From: Pseudomonas putida
GTDB taxonomy: Bacteria; Pseudomonadota; Gammaproteobacteria; Pseudomonadales; Pseudomonadaceae
Length of the DNA stretch: 64,000 nt
Reading direction: 5' to 3'
Assembly: GCF_028682635.1 (NCBI RefSeq)
Contig: NZ_JANHLK010000010.1
Location: 161,607-225,606 of the forward strand
Part shown: positions 9,373 through 18,711 of the stretch, piece after piece
Layout of the letters: every line of letters begins with the position of its first letter
Position numbering within the stretch: position 1 is the first letter of the stretch
Notes under the pieces: generated by a model
Told to the model about the DNA's origin: nothing
Seen by the model: only the letters and a program-made list of their open reading frames with translations
Databases searched by the model: none
Translations under genes and position numbers: made by a program

Positions 9373-9938
9373 TAGACCCCGTATTCCATGCGCGTCAGAA
9401 AATCATTCACCAACTCATACCCGACTGAATTAGAAATCAGGTCGATAGGTGTCTCACCATCCAGACCCCGGGCAGGTTTGACCATCCACTGCTCGGCAAG
9501 CTCACGCGAACCCAGCACATCCGTGGCCTTTTCCAACACTTCGGCATAATTGAGCGCGCGCGTGCTTTGCTCCGGGGTCAGCGCTTCATTGGGTGTTTTC
9601 AACCGCCGCGCAAGCGTACGATCAGACGCCCCCACGATCTTCGACAACACACCGCTTTGCTTATATACAGTACTGTTTTCGATCATATTCAGCACCGACT
9701 GCAGCGAAAAACCGTTTTTAACGGCCCTATAAATATCCATACGATCATCGCTGATTTTTCCGGAGAGCAAGATCGAAACCATTTGAGGGGGGCGATGTGT
9801 AGCACTCATCCTCAGCACAGATTGCTCATTCATCGAAATCTTCATGTCTGCTTCACGCTCACGCAGTTCGGATTTTTTAATCCGACCGGCTCCATTGACA
9901 GTTTCTTCGACAACAACATCTTTTTTCTTGGCGCTCAT
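9369..9938 (-). CDS. Xre/MbcA/ParS-type antitoxin
   Basis: A 189-residue antitoxin with a central Xre-like helix-turn-helix region (around SGVLSKIVGASDRTLARRL) and a C-terminal DUF2384 domain (from about ALNYAEVLEKA, through SRELAEQWMVKPARGLDGETP, to the end), which covers the RES toxin active site in known complexes. The start at 9938 is chosen over an upstream one because GGAGG sits 6 bases before it. The lysine-rich N-terminal extension (SAKKKDVVVEE) is longer than in many members. Expected to repress its own promoter, whose repeats are listed separately. Confidence 0.9.
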   Translation of the reverse strand: MSAKKKDVVVEETVNGAGRIKKSELREREADMKISMNEQSVLRMSATHRPPQMVSILLSGKISDDRMDIYRAVKNGFSLQSVLNMIENSTVYKQSGVLSKIVGASDRTLARRLKTPNEALTPEQSTRALNYAEVLEKATDVLGSRELAEQWMVKPARGLDGETPIDLISNSVGYELVNDFLTRMEYGVY

Positions 9939-9962
9939 GGCAACCTCCACCGCCCAGACATC

Positions 9963-9999
9963 TGGCATTGACTATAGTGCCAAATGGCAGAATGGCCAA
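9963..9999 (-). promoter_or_regulatory. Promoter and operator candidate of the RES/Xre module
   Basis: On the minus strand, TTGGCC (9999-9994), a 17-base spacer and TATAGT (9976-9971) form a good sigma-70 promoter. TGGCA/TGCCA pentamers occur at 9963-9967, 9978-9982 and 9985-9989. The inner pair is a TGCCA-AA-TGGCA palindrome inside the spacer, and the outer pair encloses the -10 box. This is what an autorepressing antitoxin would bind. Confidence 0.65.
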
Positions 10000-10256
10000 C
10001 CTGGATATGGTGGTTCGCAACGGTAGAACGAACGCCCATGGCCCACAAGTCGGCGCATTCTGGCGTAGTCGTAGGCAATGGCGCCGGGTTTTGTAGGTTT
10101 CAGGACGTAACCCTGAGGCACCGGGTTCAAGCTGATCTGCGAGCGGATTCGAATTGTTGTGGCGCGCTATACGCTCACGGATGGCCTTCATTTGCGCTGG
10201 CGGTGTGCCGGTTTCCCTGATGGTGGCGCGGTTCGCCCCCATCCCTCCGTCCCCCC
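10000..10256. other. Non-coding stretch, nothing firm
   Basis: Between the toxin-antitoxin promoter and the REP element I see no convincing gene. A minus-strand frame runs through much of it but overlaps the antitoxin gene and has no family resemblance or ribosome binding site that I can recognise. Confidence 0.5.
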
Positions 10257-10257
10257 T

Positions 10258-10345
10258 GGAGCTGCCGCAGGCTGCGATCCTTTGACCCTGCCCTCAAAAA
10301 CAAGATCAAAAGATCGCAGCCTCGTTTCACTCGACAGCTCCTACA
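10258..10345. repeat. REP-type inverted repeat
   Basis: Left arm GGAGCTGCCGCAGGCTGCGA (from 10258) and right arm ending GATCGCAGCCTCG...CAGCTCCTACA (to 10345) form an imperfect inverted pair of the class with the GCTGCGATCTTTTGATC core that is common between Pseudomonas genes. It lies 22 bp beyond the end of the SDR gene. A single-arm copy (CGCAAGCTGCGATCTTTC) occurs near 40746. Confidence 0.75.
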
Positions 10346-10366
10346 GTTCTGTCCTTTCCTTTTGCG

Positions 10367-11188
10367 CTAGGCCCCAGTGTCATCGCCCACGGCAGGCGTC
10401 GCAGCCGTGCCTGCCAAGAGCCCACCGTCGATATTGAACTCGCTGCCGGTGACATACGTCGCCTCATCCGAGGCCAGCAACAATGCCACCGCTGCAACCT
10501 CTTCGGGCATGCCGAACCGCCTGAGCGGTGTATCTTGAACCAGCGCATCCATTCGCGCCTGACGATCGGTGCCCGTGCCCAACATGGGCTCCCACATGGG
10601 TGTGAGGATGGCCGCTGGATGAATCGAGTTGCAGCGCACGGTGAGTCCTTGCTCAGCGCAGTACAGCGCCACCGTCTTGGTGTGATTACGCACAGCACCC
10701 TTGGACGACGCATAGGCCGCCGCTCCGGGAATGCCCACCAGGCCCGAACGAGAGGAGATGTTGATAATGGAACCGGTTCCGTGAGGCCGCATGGAGCGAA
10801 TGGCGTACTTGCAACCCAGGAACACACCATCGAGATTGGTCTGGTGCACGGCGTGCCAGTCTTCCAGGCGCGCATGCTCCGGGTCATGCCGTACGGCGCC
10901 GTGCTCAAATCCGGTGATACCTGCATTGTTCACCAGGATGTCGAGCCTGCCGCGTTCCTCGAGGATTTGCGTCGTCACTCGCCGCCAATCTTCTTCGCGG
11001 CGCACATCAAGGCGCAGATAGCTGGCGCGATCACCGAGTGAATCTGCAAGGGTCTTGCCGAGCTCGTCATTGATATCGGTGACGTAGACAAAACAATCCT
11101 CTTGCGCGAAGAGTCGCACAATCGCTGCGCCAATCCCTTGGGCGGCACCGGTGACGATCGCGGTCTTGGAAGTGAGTTTACCGGTCAT
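10367..11188 (-). CDS. Short-chain dehydrogenase/reductase
   Basis: A 273-residue classical SDR. The cofactor-binding [10 protein letters not shown] lies at about residues 13-22, then NNAGI, the catalytic Ser in SIINISS, and the catalytic Tyr/Lys pair in AAYASSKGA. The tail EFNIDGG is usual. An acidic residue after the second strand (TDIND) favours NAD(H). The start at 11188 is the normal family start; the open frame extends 150 bases further without coding signal. The C-terminal extension of about 15 residues is unremarkable. Substrate unknown; no close operon partner. Confidence 0.9.
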   Translation of the reverse strand: MTGKLTSKTAIVTGAAQGIGAAIVRLFAQEDCFVYVTDINDELGKTLADSLGDRASYLRLDVRREEDWRRVTTQILEERGRLDILVNNAGITGFEHGAVRHDPEHARLEDWHAVHQTNLDGVFLGCKYAIRSMRPHGTGSIINISSRSGLVGIPGAAAYASSKGAVRNHTKTVALYCAEQGLTVRCNSIHPAAILTPMWEPMLGTGTDRQARMDALVQDTPLRRFGMPEEVAAVALLLASDEATYVTGSEFNIDGGLLAGTAATPAVGDDTGA

Positions 11189-11296
11189 GAAAGCGGATGC
11201 CCCCACCTGGTTGCCAAATCGACCCCGAGTATAGACTGCCTCGGCAAACGCCACCCTGCTCACCGCCAACAGCGATATGCACTGCGCGCCTCTCCT

Positions 11297-11395
11297 GCAG
11301 GAGCGAGCTTGCTCGCGAAGAACTTCAGAGCGCCGCATTCACCCGGGAAGCACGCGCCTTCGTTGACGACCATCGCGAGCAAGCTCGCTCCTACA
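11297..11395. repeat. REP pair (GAGCGAGCTTGCTCGCGA class)
   Basis: Two inverted copies, GGAGCGAGCTTGCTCGCGA near 11300-11318 and its complement at 11373-11391 ending CTCCTACA, enclose about 55 bp. This is the paired, head-to-head arrangement usual for Pseudomonas REP elements. It fills much of the 344-bp gap between the SDR and VOC genes, in which I see no gene. Confidence 0.85.
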
Positions 11396-11532
11396 TTGGA
11401 TCTCTGTCGGCCGCAGGTTCGGCGTTCGCCGACAAGGGCAGATCTCGGGCAGGCTATAATCATTTGCTCGGGTCAATCCGGACGCCAATTCCCCCAAATA
11501 TGCGACACAGTACAAAAAAGGGAGCGAAGGCC

Positions 11533-11973
11533 ATGACAGTCAAGCGAATGGACAACGTGCTGATCGTTGTCGACGATCTCGAAGCGGTGAAGGCGTTTTT
11601 TATCGAGTTGGGCCTCGAGCTTGAGGGCCAGACCACCGTTGAAGGGCCTGCTATCGGCAAGCTCATAGGGCTTGAAAACGTGCGAGCCACCCTCGCGATG
11701 CTGCGCACTGCCGATGGGCAGGGAGTTGAACTTGACAAGTTCCACACGCCCGACGCAGTCAGGTTCGGGCCCGTGAATACGCCAGTGAACGCGCTGGGTC
11801 TTCGCCGCATCATGTTCGCCGTCGATGGCATCGATGCTGTCGTTGCGCGGATGCAGGCCCATGGCGCAGAAGTCATTGGCCAGATGCAGTACGAGGCATC
11901 GTACCGGCTCGCCTATATCCGTGGGCCCGAGGGCCTTATCGTCGGGCTGGCCGAGAAGTTAATGCCTGAATAA
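11533..11973 (+). CDS. VOC (glyoxalase/dioxygenase-like) protein
   Basis: A 146-residue vicinal-oxygen-chelate protein with two beta-alpha-beta-beta-beta modules: [22 protein letters not shown] opens the first and [24 protein letters not shown] the second. Families with this fold include glyoxalases, extradiol dioxygenases and fosfomycin-type resistance proteins; single-gene prediction of the reaction is unsafe. The start at 11533 is within an AAGG context and matches the fold; upstream open frame is REP sequence. RNase Z follows after 10 bp and may be co-transcribed. Confidence 0.85.
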   Translation: MTVKRMDNVLIVVDDLEAVKAFFIELGLELEGQTTVEGPAIGKLIGLENVRATLAMLRTADGQGVELDKFHTPDAVRFGPVNTPVNALGLRRIMFAVDGIDAVVARMQAHGAEVIGQMQYEASYRLAYIRGPEGLIVGLAEKLMPE

Positions 11974-11983
11974 AGGATCGACC

Positions 11984-12949
11984 ATGGATCTGATTTTTCT
12001 TGGCACATCCTCAGGCGTTCCCACCCGCAGTCGCAATGTGAGCGGCACAGCCCTTATCGAATCATCAGGCAAAGGCTGGTATCTGGTGGATTGCGGTGAA
12101 GCCACGCAACACCAGGTGATGCGCACCTCGCTGTCTTTGCACGAGCTGCGCGGGTGTTTCATCACCCATGTACATGGCGATCATTGCTTCGGCTTACCCG
12201 GTTTGTTGGCCAGTGCCGGCATGTCCGGTCGAGTCGAGCCCCTGGACATTGTATTGCCCGCTGCGCTTGAACCCTGGGTGCGCCTGAGCCTCGCCGTCAG
12301 CAAATCCTGGCTACCCTTCGAATTGCACCTGCATGCGAGCGAAACTTTCAGTGGCTGGCAAAACGGCAAGGTTCAGGTCAATACCGTTGCCCTCTCCCAT
12401 CGTGTTCCCTGCCATGGCTATGTATTTGACGAAGCTGATCCCAATCCGCGCCTGGATATCCAACGCCTGGAAGCAGAAGGTATTCCCCGTGGCCCCCTGT
12501 GGGGCGAGTTGGCCCATGGACGCGAGATCGAGCACGCCGGACGAATATTTCATGCCGAGCAATACCTGCGCCCTTGGCGCCCCGCTCAGCGCTTTATCAT
12601 CTGCGGCGATAACGATAGCCCTGAACTGCTGGCGCAAGTGGCCGCCGGCGCTAATGTGCTGGTCCATGAAGCGACCTTCACCCAGGCCCTGATCGATCAC
12701 GCCCACGAGCATTACGGGCACAGCAGTGCCGCCGCCGTGGCGCGTTTTGCCGAGTCGGCAGGCATTCCCAACCTGGTGCTTACCCACTTCAGTGCGCGCT
12801 ACCAGAACAATCCCGAGCGAAGTCCGTGCATCGAGGATGTACAACAGGAAGCGGCGGCGCACTTCACCGGCGAGCTGTTCCTGGCGCGGGATCTGCAGCG
12901 TTATCACCTTGACCGGGACGGCAGGTTGAACGTTGTCTTGGGCAGGTAA
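11984..12949 (+). CDS. rnz: Ribonuclease Z-like metallo-beta-lactamase-fold nuclease
   Basis: A 321-residue protein with the RNase Z architecture: N-terminal [18 protein letters not shown], the zinc motif HVHGDH at residues 62-67, later ligand regions [23 protein letters not shown] and LTHFSARY. RNase Z matures tRNA 3' ends or acts as an exonuclease; bacterial homologues with this length usually belong to the RNase BN/Z group. AAAGGA precedes the ATG. In Pseudomonas the tRNA role is often non-essential because CCA is encoded, so the physiological job is open. Confidence 0.9.
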   Translation: MDLIFLGTSSGVPTRSRNVSGTALIESSGKGWYLVDCGEATQHQVMRTSLSLHELRGCFITHVHGDHCFGLPGLLASAGMSGRVEPLDIVLPAALEPWVRLSLAVSKSWLPFELHLHASETFSGWQNGKVQVNTVALSHRVPCHGYVFDEADPNPRLDIQRLEAEGIPRGPLWGELAHGREIEHAGRIFHAEQYLRPWRPAQRFIICGDNDSPELLAQVAAGANVLVHEATFTQALIDHAHEHYGHSSAAAVARFAESAGIPNLVLTHFSARYQNNPERSPCIEDVQQEAAAHFTGELFLARDLQRYHLDRDGRLNVVLGR

Positions 12950-13036
12950 CAAACCGATGTGTCTGCGTTTGATCAAATCGGTTGAACCTCGGCGAACCCG
13001 CGATCCTCGGATACTAAAACGCCCATAGGTGACGAC

Positions 13037-15193
13037 ATGGCAACCGAGGATACACTTCTGCGCCAGCGCAAAGTGCTCGCCACATTTGGCGAGCTGGCCT
13101 TGGCGTCAGATGACCTGGAGCACATTCTCAACGAGGCATGTCGTTTGGTCGGCGATGCCCTTCAAACCAACATGGCCAAATTCATGCTCCTGCAGGAAGA
13201 CGGCATCACCTTCCTGGTGCGCAATGGTGTGGGCTGGGCACCCGATGTGGTCGGCAAAGTTCGGGTACAGGCCGACGAAGGGAGCCCGGAGCGGCATTCC
13301 CTGGACACCAACGGCCCGGTGATATCGACGGACATTTCCTCGGAAACGCGATTTCGCTATCACGACTTTCAAATAGCCAACGGGGTACAGGCATTCGTCA
13401 ACGTGCTTGTCCTCGGCGCTGATGGAGAGCGCCCTTTCGGCATCTTTGAAGTCGATAGTCGGGTTCCCCGCGAGTTCACCGAAAGCGATATCGATTTTCT
13501 TCGGGGCTACAGCAACCTGCTTGGGGCAGTGTTGAAGCGCTTCAAAACCATGCTGTCCATGCATTTGACCGAGAAAAAACTGCGTGAAAGCGAGCGGCAC
13601 TACCGCATAGCTGCCGAGCTCAATCCACTCTGGCCCTGGACGGCGGACACCCATGGCAACCTTATGTCCATTGATCAGCGCTGGTTTGAATACACCGGCC
13701 TGACCCCTGAGCAAACGTTAGGGCGTGAATGGGCCAATGCGGTTCACCCTGAAGACAAGGCGTCATTGATCCTGCTTTGGGATCAATCATTGACCACCTT
13801 GCAACCTTTCGACTCGCAAATTCGATTGCGCAAACACACGGCAGATTACCGATGGTTCAGAGTCCGCGCGCTGTGCAGTTTCGGCATCGACGGACGCTGC
13901 GAACAATGGTATGGCACCATTGACGACATCGACGATCGCGTTCAGTTGGAGAGCGCATTGCGTGACTGGAACGACCTACTCGAGGATCGCATCGTTCAAC
14001 GCACCCAGCAGCTTGAAGCCGAACAACACGAACGCGCGATGGCCGAACTCAAGCTTCGGCAAAGTCAGAAAATGGAAGCGGTAGGCCAACTGACCGGCGG
14101 AATCGCCCATGATTTCAATAATCTGTTGGCTGGCATCATCGGTAACCTGGAGCTGATGCAACGGCGAATCGATGCTGCGCGCTACGAGGAATTGAACCGA
14201 TACAACGCCATCGCCATGACCTCCGCCTCCCGCGCTGCCGCTTTGACGCAACGGCTGCTGGCATTTTCAAGGCAGCAATCACTCGATCCCGAACTGCTCG
14301 AACCTCGCAAGGTCGTGGCGGATCTGGAAGACATGATCCGGCGGTCAGTTGGCCCGAGCATCGCCGTGGAGTGTTCATTCAAGGCCAATGATCGTATCAA
14401 GTGCGATCTCAACCAGCTGGAAAATGCACTGCTCAATCTCGCGATCAACGCTCGGGATGCAATGCCCAACGGTGGCAGGCTGGATCTTCTGGTCGACCGC
14501 TGCGTCATTGATCCAGCGTCGTCATCCGACAAAATGATGCCGCCAGGATCCTATGTGAGCATATCCGTCACGGACTCTGGCACGGGCATCAATCCGGACA
14601 TCCTGTCGCGTATTTTCGATCCGTTTTTCACCACAAAAAAAATTGGCGAAGGCACCGGGCTTGGCCTTTCGATGATTTATGGGTTTGCCCAGCAATCGGG
14701 GGGCCAGGTGCGCGTTCACAGCAAGGTCGGTGTGGGAACCTCTGTGACCCTGTATTTTCCCGTCGATGATTCACAGCCGGTCGAGATCGGGACCCGTTCG
14801 GACACCTCCCAAACCACGGAGACCACAGGTCACAACGAAATCATATTGTTGGTGGACGACGAAGCGGCCGTACGCCAAATGGCCTCTGAGCTTTTGAGCG
14901 AAACCGGATACCGCGTCGTGGAAGCGGTGGACAGTGTGTCCGCGATCAACCAGGCGGAAAAACTGGAACACCTGGATTTACTCCTGACCGATATCGGCTT
15001 GCCAGGCATGATGAACGGCATCAGCCTGGCCGCCGAACTCAAGCTCAAACACCCTCGGCTCAAGGTGCTCTTCATCACCGGTTTCGCGGGCGGCTCCAAC
15101 CTGGTGTCGGTCGATGCAACCACGCGGGTCCTGGCCAAACCCTTCAGCTTGAATGAACTCAGTTCACGCGTGCATGCGCTGATTCGATCCTGA
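13037..15193 (+). CDS. GAF-PAS hybrid histidine kinase with receiver domain
   Basis: 718 residues. A GAF domain covers about residues 15-165, a PAS domain about 190-310 ([23 protein letters not shown] is a PAS core), a coiled-coil linker follows, then the phosphoacceptor helix with GGIAHDFNN (His358), an ATPase domain with [11 protein letters not shown] and GTGLGLSM, and a C-terminal receiver with acceptor Asp652 in LTDIGLPG. No membrane segments, so it is a soluble sensor. No output regulator lies beside it. This resembles light- or redox-sensing HWE/HisKA hybrid kinases of soil bacteria, but the signal is unknown. Confidence 0.93.
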   Translation: MATEDTLLRQRKVLATFGELALASDDLEHILNEACRLVGDALQTNMAKFMLLQEDGITFLVRNGVGWAPDVVGKVRVQADEGSPERHSLDTNGPVISTDISSETRFRYHDFQIANGVQAFVNVLVLGADGERPFGIFEVDSRVPREFTESDIDFLRGYSNLLGAVLKRFKTMLSMHLTEKKLRESERHYRIAAELNPLWPWTADTHGNLMSIDQRWFEYTGLTPEQTLGREWANAVHPEDKASLILLWDQSLTTLQPFDSQIRLRKHTADYRWFRVRALCSFGIDGRCEQWYGTIDDIDDRVQLESALRDWNDLLEDRIVQRTQQLEAEQHERAMAELKLRQSQKMEAVGQLTGGIAHDFNNLLAGIIGNLELMQRRIDAARYEELNRYNAIAMTSASRAAALTQRLLAFSRQQSLDPELLEPRKVVADLEDMIRRSVGPSIAVECSFKANDRIKCDLNQLENALLNLAINARDAMPNGGRLDLLVDRCVIDPASSSDKMMPPGSYVSISVTDSGTGINPDILSRIFDPFFTTKKIGEGTGLGLSMIYGFAQQSGGQVRVHSKVGVGTSVTLYFPVDDSQPVEIGTRSDTSQTTETTGHNEIILLVDDEAAVRQMASELLSETGYRVVEAVDSVSAINQAEKLEHLDLLLTDIGLPGMMNGISLAAELKLKHPRLKVLFITGFAGGSNLVSVDATTRVLAKPFSLNELSSRVHALIRS

Positions 15194-15280
15194 GGGAGTG
15201 GCAATACCTTAGATCTGGACGAGGTACCGGTTGCGGATGGAGGCCCTTGGAGCTCGACGTGAGCGAGCTTGGAACGCCGA

Positions 15281-15647
15281 TCAGCCTTCCACTTTATCGA
15301 CGTAAGACTCAAAGAACCAATCAGGGATTTCTTCGGTGCCGTACTCAAGACTGATCCCGTCAGTTACTTCCGCGAGTAGAACTGCGCTGGTACCAGAGTT
15401 ATCAAAGATGTACGCCCGGTTGCTTACTGCAATGGCATCTGGAAGTAATGCTAGAGATTTGTGATACCGATCTCTCACCCTATCGGGAGCTACGGGATGA
15501 CCACCCTCTCGCACCCTGATCTCCACACGCTTCTTTTTCGAGCTCATCTGCATTCACGTAGGTTTTAATTAGAGCGGGATCGATGACATCCTTGATCGTG
15601 CTCTTTCCTGAGCCGTTTGGCCCCGCAAAAACCCGGAGTCTAGGCAC
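15281..15647 (-). pseudogene. Zeta-type toxin kinase with internal deletion
   Basis: Reading minus from a GTG at 15647 gives PRLRVFAGPNGSGKSTI, a clear Walker A motif of zeta-toxin-like ATP-binding proteins, then DPALIKTYVNADELEKEA. The frame then leaves family sequence and stops after 15 residues. In the next frame the family's C-terminal part resumes (RVEIRVREGGHPVAPDRV, RYHKSLALLPDAI, SNRAYIFDNSG) and runs to 15281. The roughly 90-110 central residues expected between the two parts are absent, with a frame change near 15535-15545. The toxin should be dead. Its start overlaps the end of the partner ORF. Confidence 0.8.
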
Positions 15648-15915
15648 GACCAACTGCCGTTTTACCTTCTACGCGGCGCACTGTAATTACTTCACCCAAT
15701 TTGACCTTGCGACGTGGCTTTGCTTTGGCAACAAAAACCTTGTTCCCATCCGGCGACACCCGCACCAAATCCCCAGAATCCACGCGAAGCACGCTACTGC
15801 TCACCAACAATGCACGGGCATAAGCAGTCATGGTAGCCATCTTGGCCAGGTCAGGCACCTCGCGCTCAAGAACGTCCATTTCTTGGTCCGAGAGCGTTTT
15901 AGTTGTCACAATCAT
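15640..15915 (-). CDS. Partner (antitoxin-like) ORF of the broken zeta toxin
   Basis: A 91-residue protein: acidic helical N-terminal half (LSDQEMDVLEREVPDLAKMATMTAYARALL) and a basic C-terminal half (KPRRKVKLGEVITVRRVEGK). GGAG lies 7 bases before the ATG. Its stop overlaps the toxin GTG by 8 bases, the arrangement of an antitoxin-toxin pair. No fold is recognisable to me. It looks intact although the toxin is not, so it may now be free to decay. Confidence 0.7.
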   Translation of the reverse strand: MIVTTKTLSDQEMDVLEREVPDLAKMATMTAYARALLVSSSVLRVDSGDLVRVSPDGNKVFVAKAKPRRKVKLGEVITVRRVEGKTAVGRA

Positions 15916-16221
15916 CGGGAATCTCCGTACGAATTGTTGCTCTGGTACTTCCTGCTTAAATCATACCGCCTTTACGCGTTCACGACAGGAAAAAGGGACA
16001 AAGGACCTGATGGCAAAGCGGTTGCAGGATCATGCTTTACGAGCCACGGGGCATACAGGTGCGATTACTGTCTCCTTTTCATCTAGATCCGGATAGCAGG
16101 TAATTCTCGTTAGGTTGTAGGCAAAGTCCGAGAGATACGTGAGCTAGTCAACCTCTGCGCCTCCTCGGCAAGCCTGCGGCTCTGTCATGAATAGTCAAGC
16201 AACTGTCGTCAAATGCGAAGC
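15916..16221. other. Non-coding stretch at edge of scrap region
   Basis: About 300 bases of lower GC than the neighbours lie between the antitoxin-like ORF and the orphan terminator. Frames here are short and show no family resemblance. It may be debris of a lost gene ahead of the terminator. Confidence 0.5.
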
Positions 16222-16243
16222 GCCCCCGAATCGGGGGCTTTTT
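16222..16243 (+). terminator. Orphan intrinsic terminator
   Basis: GCCCCCGA-A-TCGGGGGC followed by TTTTT is a textbook Rho-independent terminator reading rightward. No intact plus-strand gene lies upstream nearer than the kinase ending at 15193, so the terminator has lost its gene or ends an unrecognised short RNA. Confidence 0.8.
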
Positions 16244-16342
16244 AATGGGGGTACTAAAAAGTCTCTGGCAATTGAGTCGACGGATCCCTCCGCGACCCCT
16301 GAGTCACGAGTTGCCTGGTACGCCAGGCAGGAGAATAACAAT

Positions 16343-17665
16343 ATGAAATCCGTGAAAAGCCTGCTGGCCGCCATCCCCCTCATGGCGCTGGCCATCGATG
16401 CTCATGCCTATGTATCGAGTCAGGAAGCCGCCCGTCTGGGCACCAGCCTGACGTCGGTGGGTGCCGAAAAGGCCGGCAATGCCGATGGCTCCATTCCGCC
16501 CTACAGCGGTGGCCTGACCACAGCCCCCGCCAGTTTCAAGGCCGGCGACAGCATGCGCCCTGACCCCTTTGCCCATGAAAAACCGTTGCTGGTGATCAAC
16601 GGCAAGAACGTTGACGCCTACAAGGGCATGCTGACCGCCACCACCCTGGAGTTGGCCCGGCGCTACCCTGGTTTTCGCGTCGACGTGTACCCGACCCACC
16701 GCACGGCATCGCTGCCCCAGGCGGTCCTGGACAATAGCCGCACCAATGCCACCAACGCCAGGACCCTCAACGGCGGGACTGCCATCGACAATGTGATGCC
16801 CGGGGTGCCGTTCCCGATCCCGAAATCGGGCGCCGAGGCGATGTGGAACTTCCTGCTGCGCTACCAGGGTGTGAACATCCATTCCAAGTACGACTCCTGG
16901 AGCGTCGACACGGCAGGTGTACCGAGCCTGGCCGTCACCGGTGAGGCATTCGTCTCGTTTCCGATCTACGAGAACATGTCGAAGCCGTTCAACAGCTCGG
17001 ACATTTATTATCAGTTGAAACTGTCCTATACCGGGCCTGCACGCCGCGCCGGTGAATCGATCATGCTCAAGAACGCGACCAATCCCACGGAATTTCCTGG
17101 CCGCGCCTGGCAGTACATGCCGGCACAGCGTCGGGTCAAACAGATTTCGATCCTGGCCTACGACACCCCCAACCCCGGCACCGCCCGAGCACTGGAGCTG
17201 TACGACTGGACGCTGGTCGGCAAGCGCGAAATGATCGTGCCCTACAACACCTACAAGCTCACCTACGCTCGCGACGCCAAATCGCTGACCACCCCCGATT
17301 TCATCTCCCCGGATTTCGTGCGCTGGGAAAAACACCGGGTCTACGTCGTGGAGGGCAACCTCAAGCCCGGTGCCAGGCACATCTACCAGAAGCGCCGTTT
17401 TTACCTCGATGAAGATACCTGGGCCGCGGTGGCGTCCGATCAGTACGACACCCGTGGCCAGCTGTATCGCGGTTCCTTCGCTTTCTTCAGCCAGAGCTAT
17501 GACCAGCAAGTCCCGGATGCCACCCCTTTCATGACGTACGACCTGTCGCGTGGCACCTACAACATCAATGGCGTGGTCGGTCCCCATGGCGGCATCCGCT
17601 ACATCGAGCCGCTGTCGACGGCGCAGTGGGTGCCGGAGTCCATGGCGGGGACCGGTATTCGCTAG
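16343..17665 (+). CDS. DUF1329 periplasmic protein, orphan copy
   Basis: 440 residues with a signal peptide (SVKSLLAAIPLMALAIDAHA) and the DUF1329 domain over the rest. Such proteins have a LolA/LolB-like fold and are thought to carry lipophilic molecules across the periplasm. Conserved blocks GTSLTSVGAEKAGNADGSIP, FPIPKSGAEAMWNFLLRYQG and RRFYLDEDTW are shared with the copy at 27402-28760. GGCAGGAG precedes the ATG at 16343; the longer open frame runs through the terminator and is not used. Unlike the other copy it has no DUF1302 or pump gene beside it. Confidence 0.88.
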   Translation: MKSVKSLLAAIPLMALAIDAHAYVSSQEAARLGTSLTSVGAEKAGNADGSIPPYSGGLTTAPASFKAGDSMRPDPFAHEKPLLVINGKNVDAYKGMLTATTLELARRYPGFRVDVYPTHRTASLPQAVLDNSRTNATNARTLNGGTAIDNVMPGVPFPIPKSGAEAMWNFLLRYQGVNIHSKYDSWSVDTAGVPSLAVTGEAFVSFPIYENMSKPFNSSDIYYQLKLSYTGPARRAGESIMLKNATNPTEFPGRAWQYMPAQRRVKQISILAYDTPNPGTARALELYDWTLVGKREMIVPYNTYKLTYARDAKSLTTPDFISPDFVRWEKHRVYVVEGNLKPGARHIYQKRRFYLDEDTWAAVASDQYDTRGQLYRGSFAFFSQSYDQQVPDATPFMTYDLSRGTYNINGVVGPHGGIRYIEPLSTAQWVPESMAGTGIR

Positions 17666-17708
17666 GTTCGCGGTGAATCGTCCCCCTCTGTCGACCGCCG
17701 CCGAACCC

Positions 17709-17782
17709 TGTGGGAGCCAGCCTGCTGGCGATAAAGGTCACTTGGCGCCTGGAATACCATCGCCAGCAGGCTGGCTCCCACA
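17709..17782. repeat. REP pair (GGGAGCCAGCCTGCTGGCGAT class)
   Basis: TGTGGGAGCCAGCCTGCTGG from 17709 and its inverted complement ending TGGCTCCCACA at 17782 form a perfect head-to-head pair separated by about 26 bp. It lies 43 bp downstream of the orphan DUF1329 gene. Confidence 0.9.
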
Positions 17783-17847
17783 GTGGATCGGGTACAGCCG
17801 CGAATACACCTGCTGAAAGCTTGACCGGGAACAGAGTATTTACAAGA

Positions 17848-18010
17848 TCAAACGGATCGCCCGCCCAACCATTGATCAAGCTTGGGCCACATCCGCTTGA
17901 CTGCGGCCGGCCCCGCCACCAGGCTGACATGACCGCCCGGCAGCATCAGTTCTTCCTTGTCGCGTGAACCTGCGCGGGCCACCAAAGGTGCGCGCAGTCC
18001 GGTGGTACTT
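17848..18010 (-). pseudogene. C-terminal remnant of an alpha/beta hydrolase (PhaC-like)
   Basis: Minus-strand reading from about 18010 to the stop at 17848-17850 gives ARAGSRDKEELMLPGGHVSL, then VAGPAAVKRMWPKLDQWLG. The GGHVSLVAG motif with its histidine is the end of PHA-synthase-type alpha/beta hydrolases. Upstream the frame loses resemblance within about 15 codons and no start is present; the RibD-like gene begins its stop at 18100. Only about 40-50 residues of a 350-600 residue protein remain. Confidence 0.65.
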
Positions 18011-18099
18011 CGAGCCCTACCCCACAGCAGCGAGCCGGCTCCCTACCTGTCAACGGTTTGCAAAAGCTTCCTGGAGTGTCTTTGCGCCCAGGTACGGGA

Positions 18100-18711
18100 T
18101 CAGAACGTTCCCGTGCGCACCTCGCCACTGCGCACGTAACGGCCGATCAACACACCCCCGGGCGAGCAGGTCGAATGCTCCAGCGTGAACGCCGAGGCTT
18201 GCGCCTTGTCGTCGAACAGGCGCTTGCCGTGCCCGAGGACGACGGGGAAAGTCATCAGCCTAAGCTCGTCCACCAATCCGGCGGCCAGCAATTGGCGCAC
18301 CAGCTCGGCGCTGCCTTGGGTCAACAGGTGGGCGCCGTCCTGTTGCTTGAGCGCGCGTATGGCGTCGACGAGGTTGCCCTGCAGTGCATGACTGTTGTGC
18401 CAATCCAGCGTATCGGGGCGATGGGTGGCCACGTGCTTGGGCACCGTGTTGAACAGGTCGGCGATGTAGTTGTGTGCCCCGCCGTTTATCCGTGGCCAGT
18501 AGGCCGCGAAGATGTCGTAGGTGCGACGTCCCAGCAGCAACTCGAATGGCTGTGAGAACAGGTCCTTAATAGCCTGGCCAGAGCTCTCGTCCGAATAAGG
18601 CACTATCCAGCCACCGAAACGAAATTCGCCGCTGGTGTCTTCATCCGGCCCGCCGGGTGCTTGAATAACGCCGTCGAGGCTGATGAAAGCGGCAACGATG
18701 AGTTTGCGCAT
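18100..18711 (-). CDS. Dihydrofolate reductase/RibD C-terminal family protein
   Basis: A 203-residue stand-alone RibD C-terminal domain protein (DHFR fold). MRKLIVAAFISLDGVIQAPG at the N-terminus, LLLGRRTYDIFAAYWP and the GSAELVRQLLAAGLVDELRL block are characteristic. These proteins probably bind NADPH and reduce an unknown substrate; they are not housekeeping FolA. AGGAG lies 9 bases before the ATG. Monocistronic and divergent from the yghU-like gene. Confidence 0.9.
   Translation of the reverse strand: MRKLIVAAFISLDGVIQAPGGPDEDTSGEFRFGGWIVPYSDESSGQAIKDLFSQPFELLLGRRTYDIFAAYWPRINGGAHNYIADLFNTVPKHVATHRPDTLDWHNSHALQGNLVDAIRALKQQDGAHLLTQGSAELVRQLLAAGLVDELRLMTFPVVLGHGKRLFDDKAQASAFTLEHSTCSPGGVLIGRYVRSGEVRTGTF

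Noticed and set aside
9877..10242. Minus-strand frame of 121 codons upstream of the antitoxin
   Set aside because: It overlaps the antitoxin gene in another frame, crosses the toxin-antitoxin promoter, and shows no family resemblance. I cannot exclude that its 5' part is real.
12954..12985. Inverted repeat AACCGAT...ATCGGTT after RNase Z as terminator
   Set aside because: The loop is long and there is no T-run, so an intrinsic terminator is unlikely.
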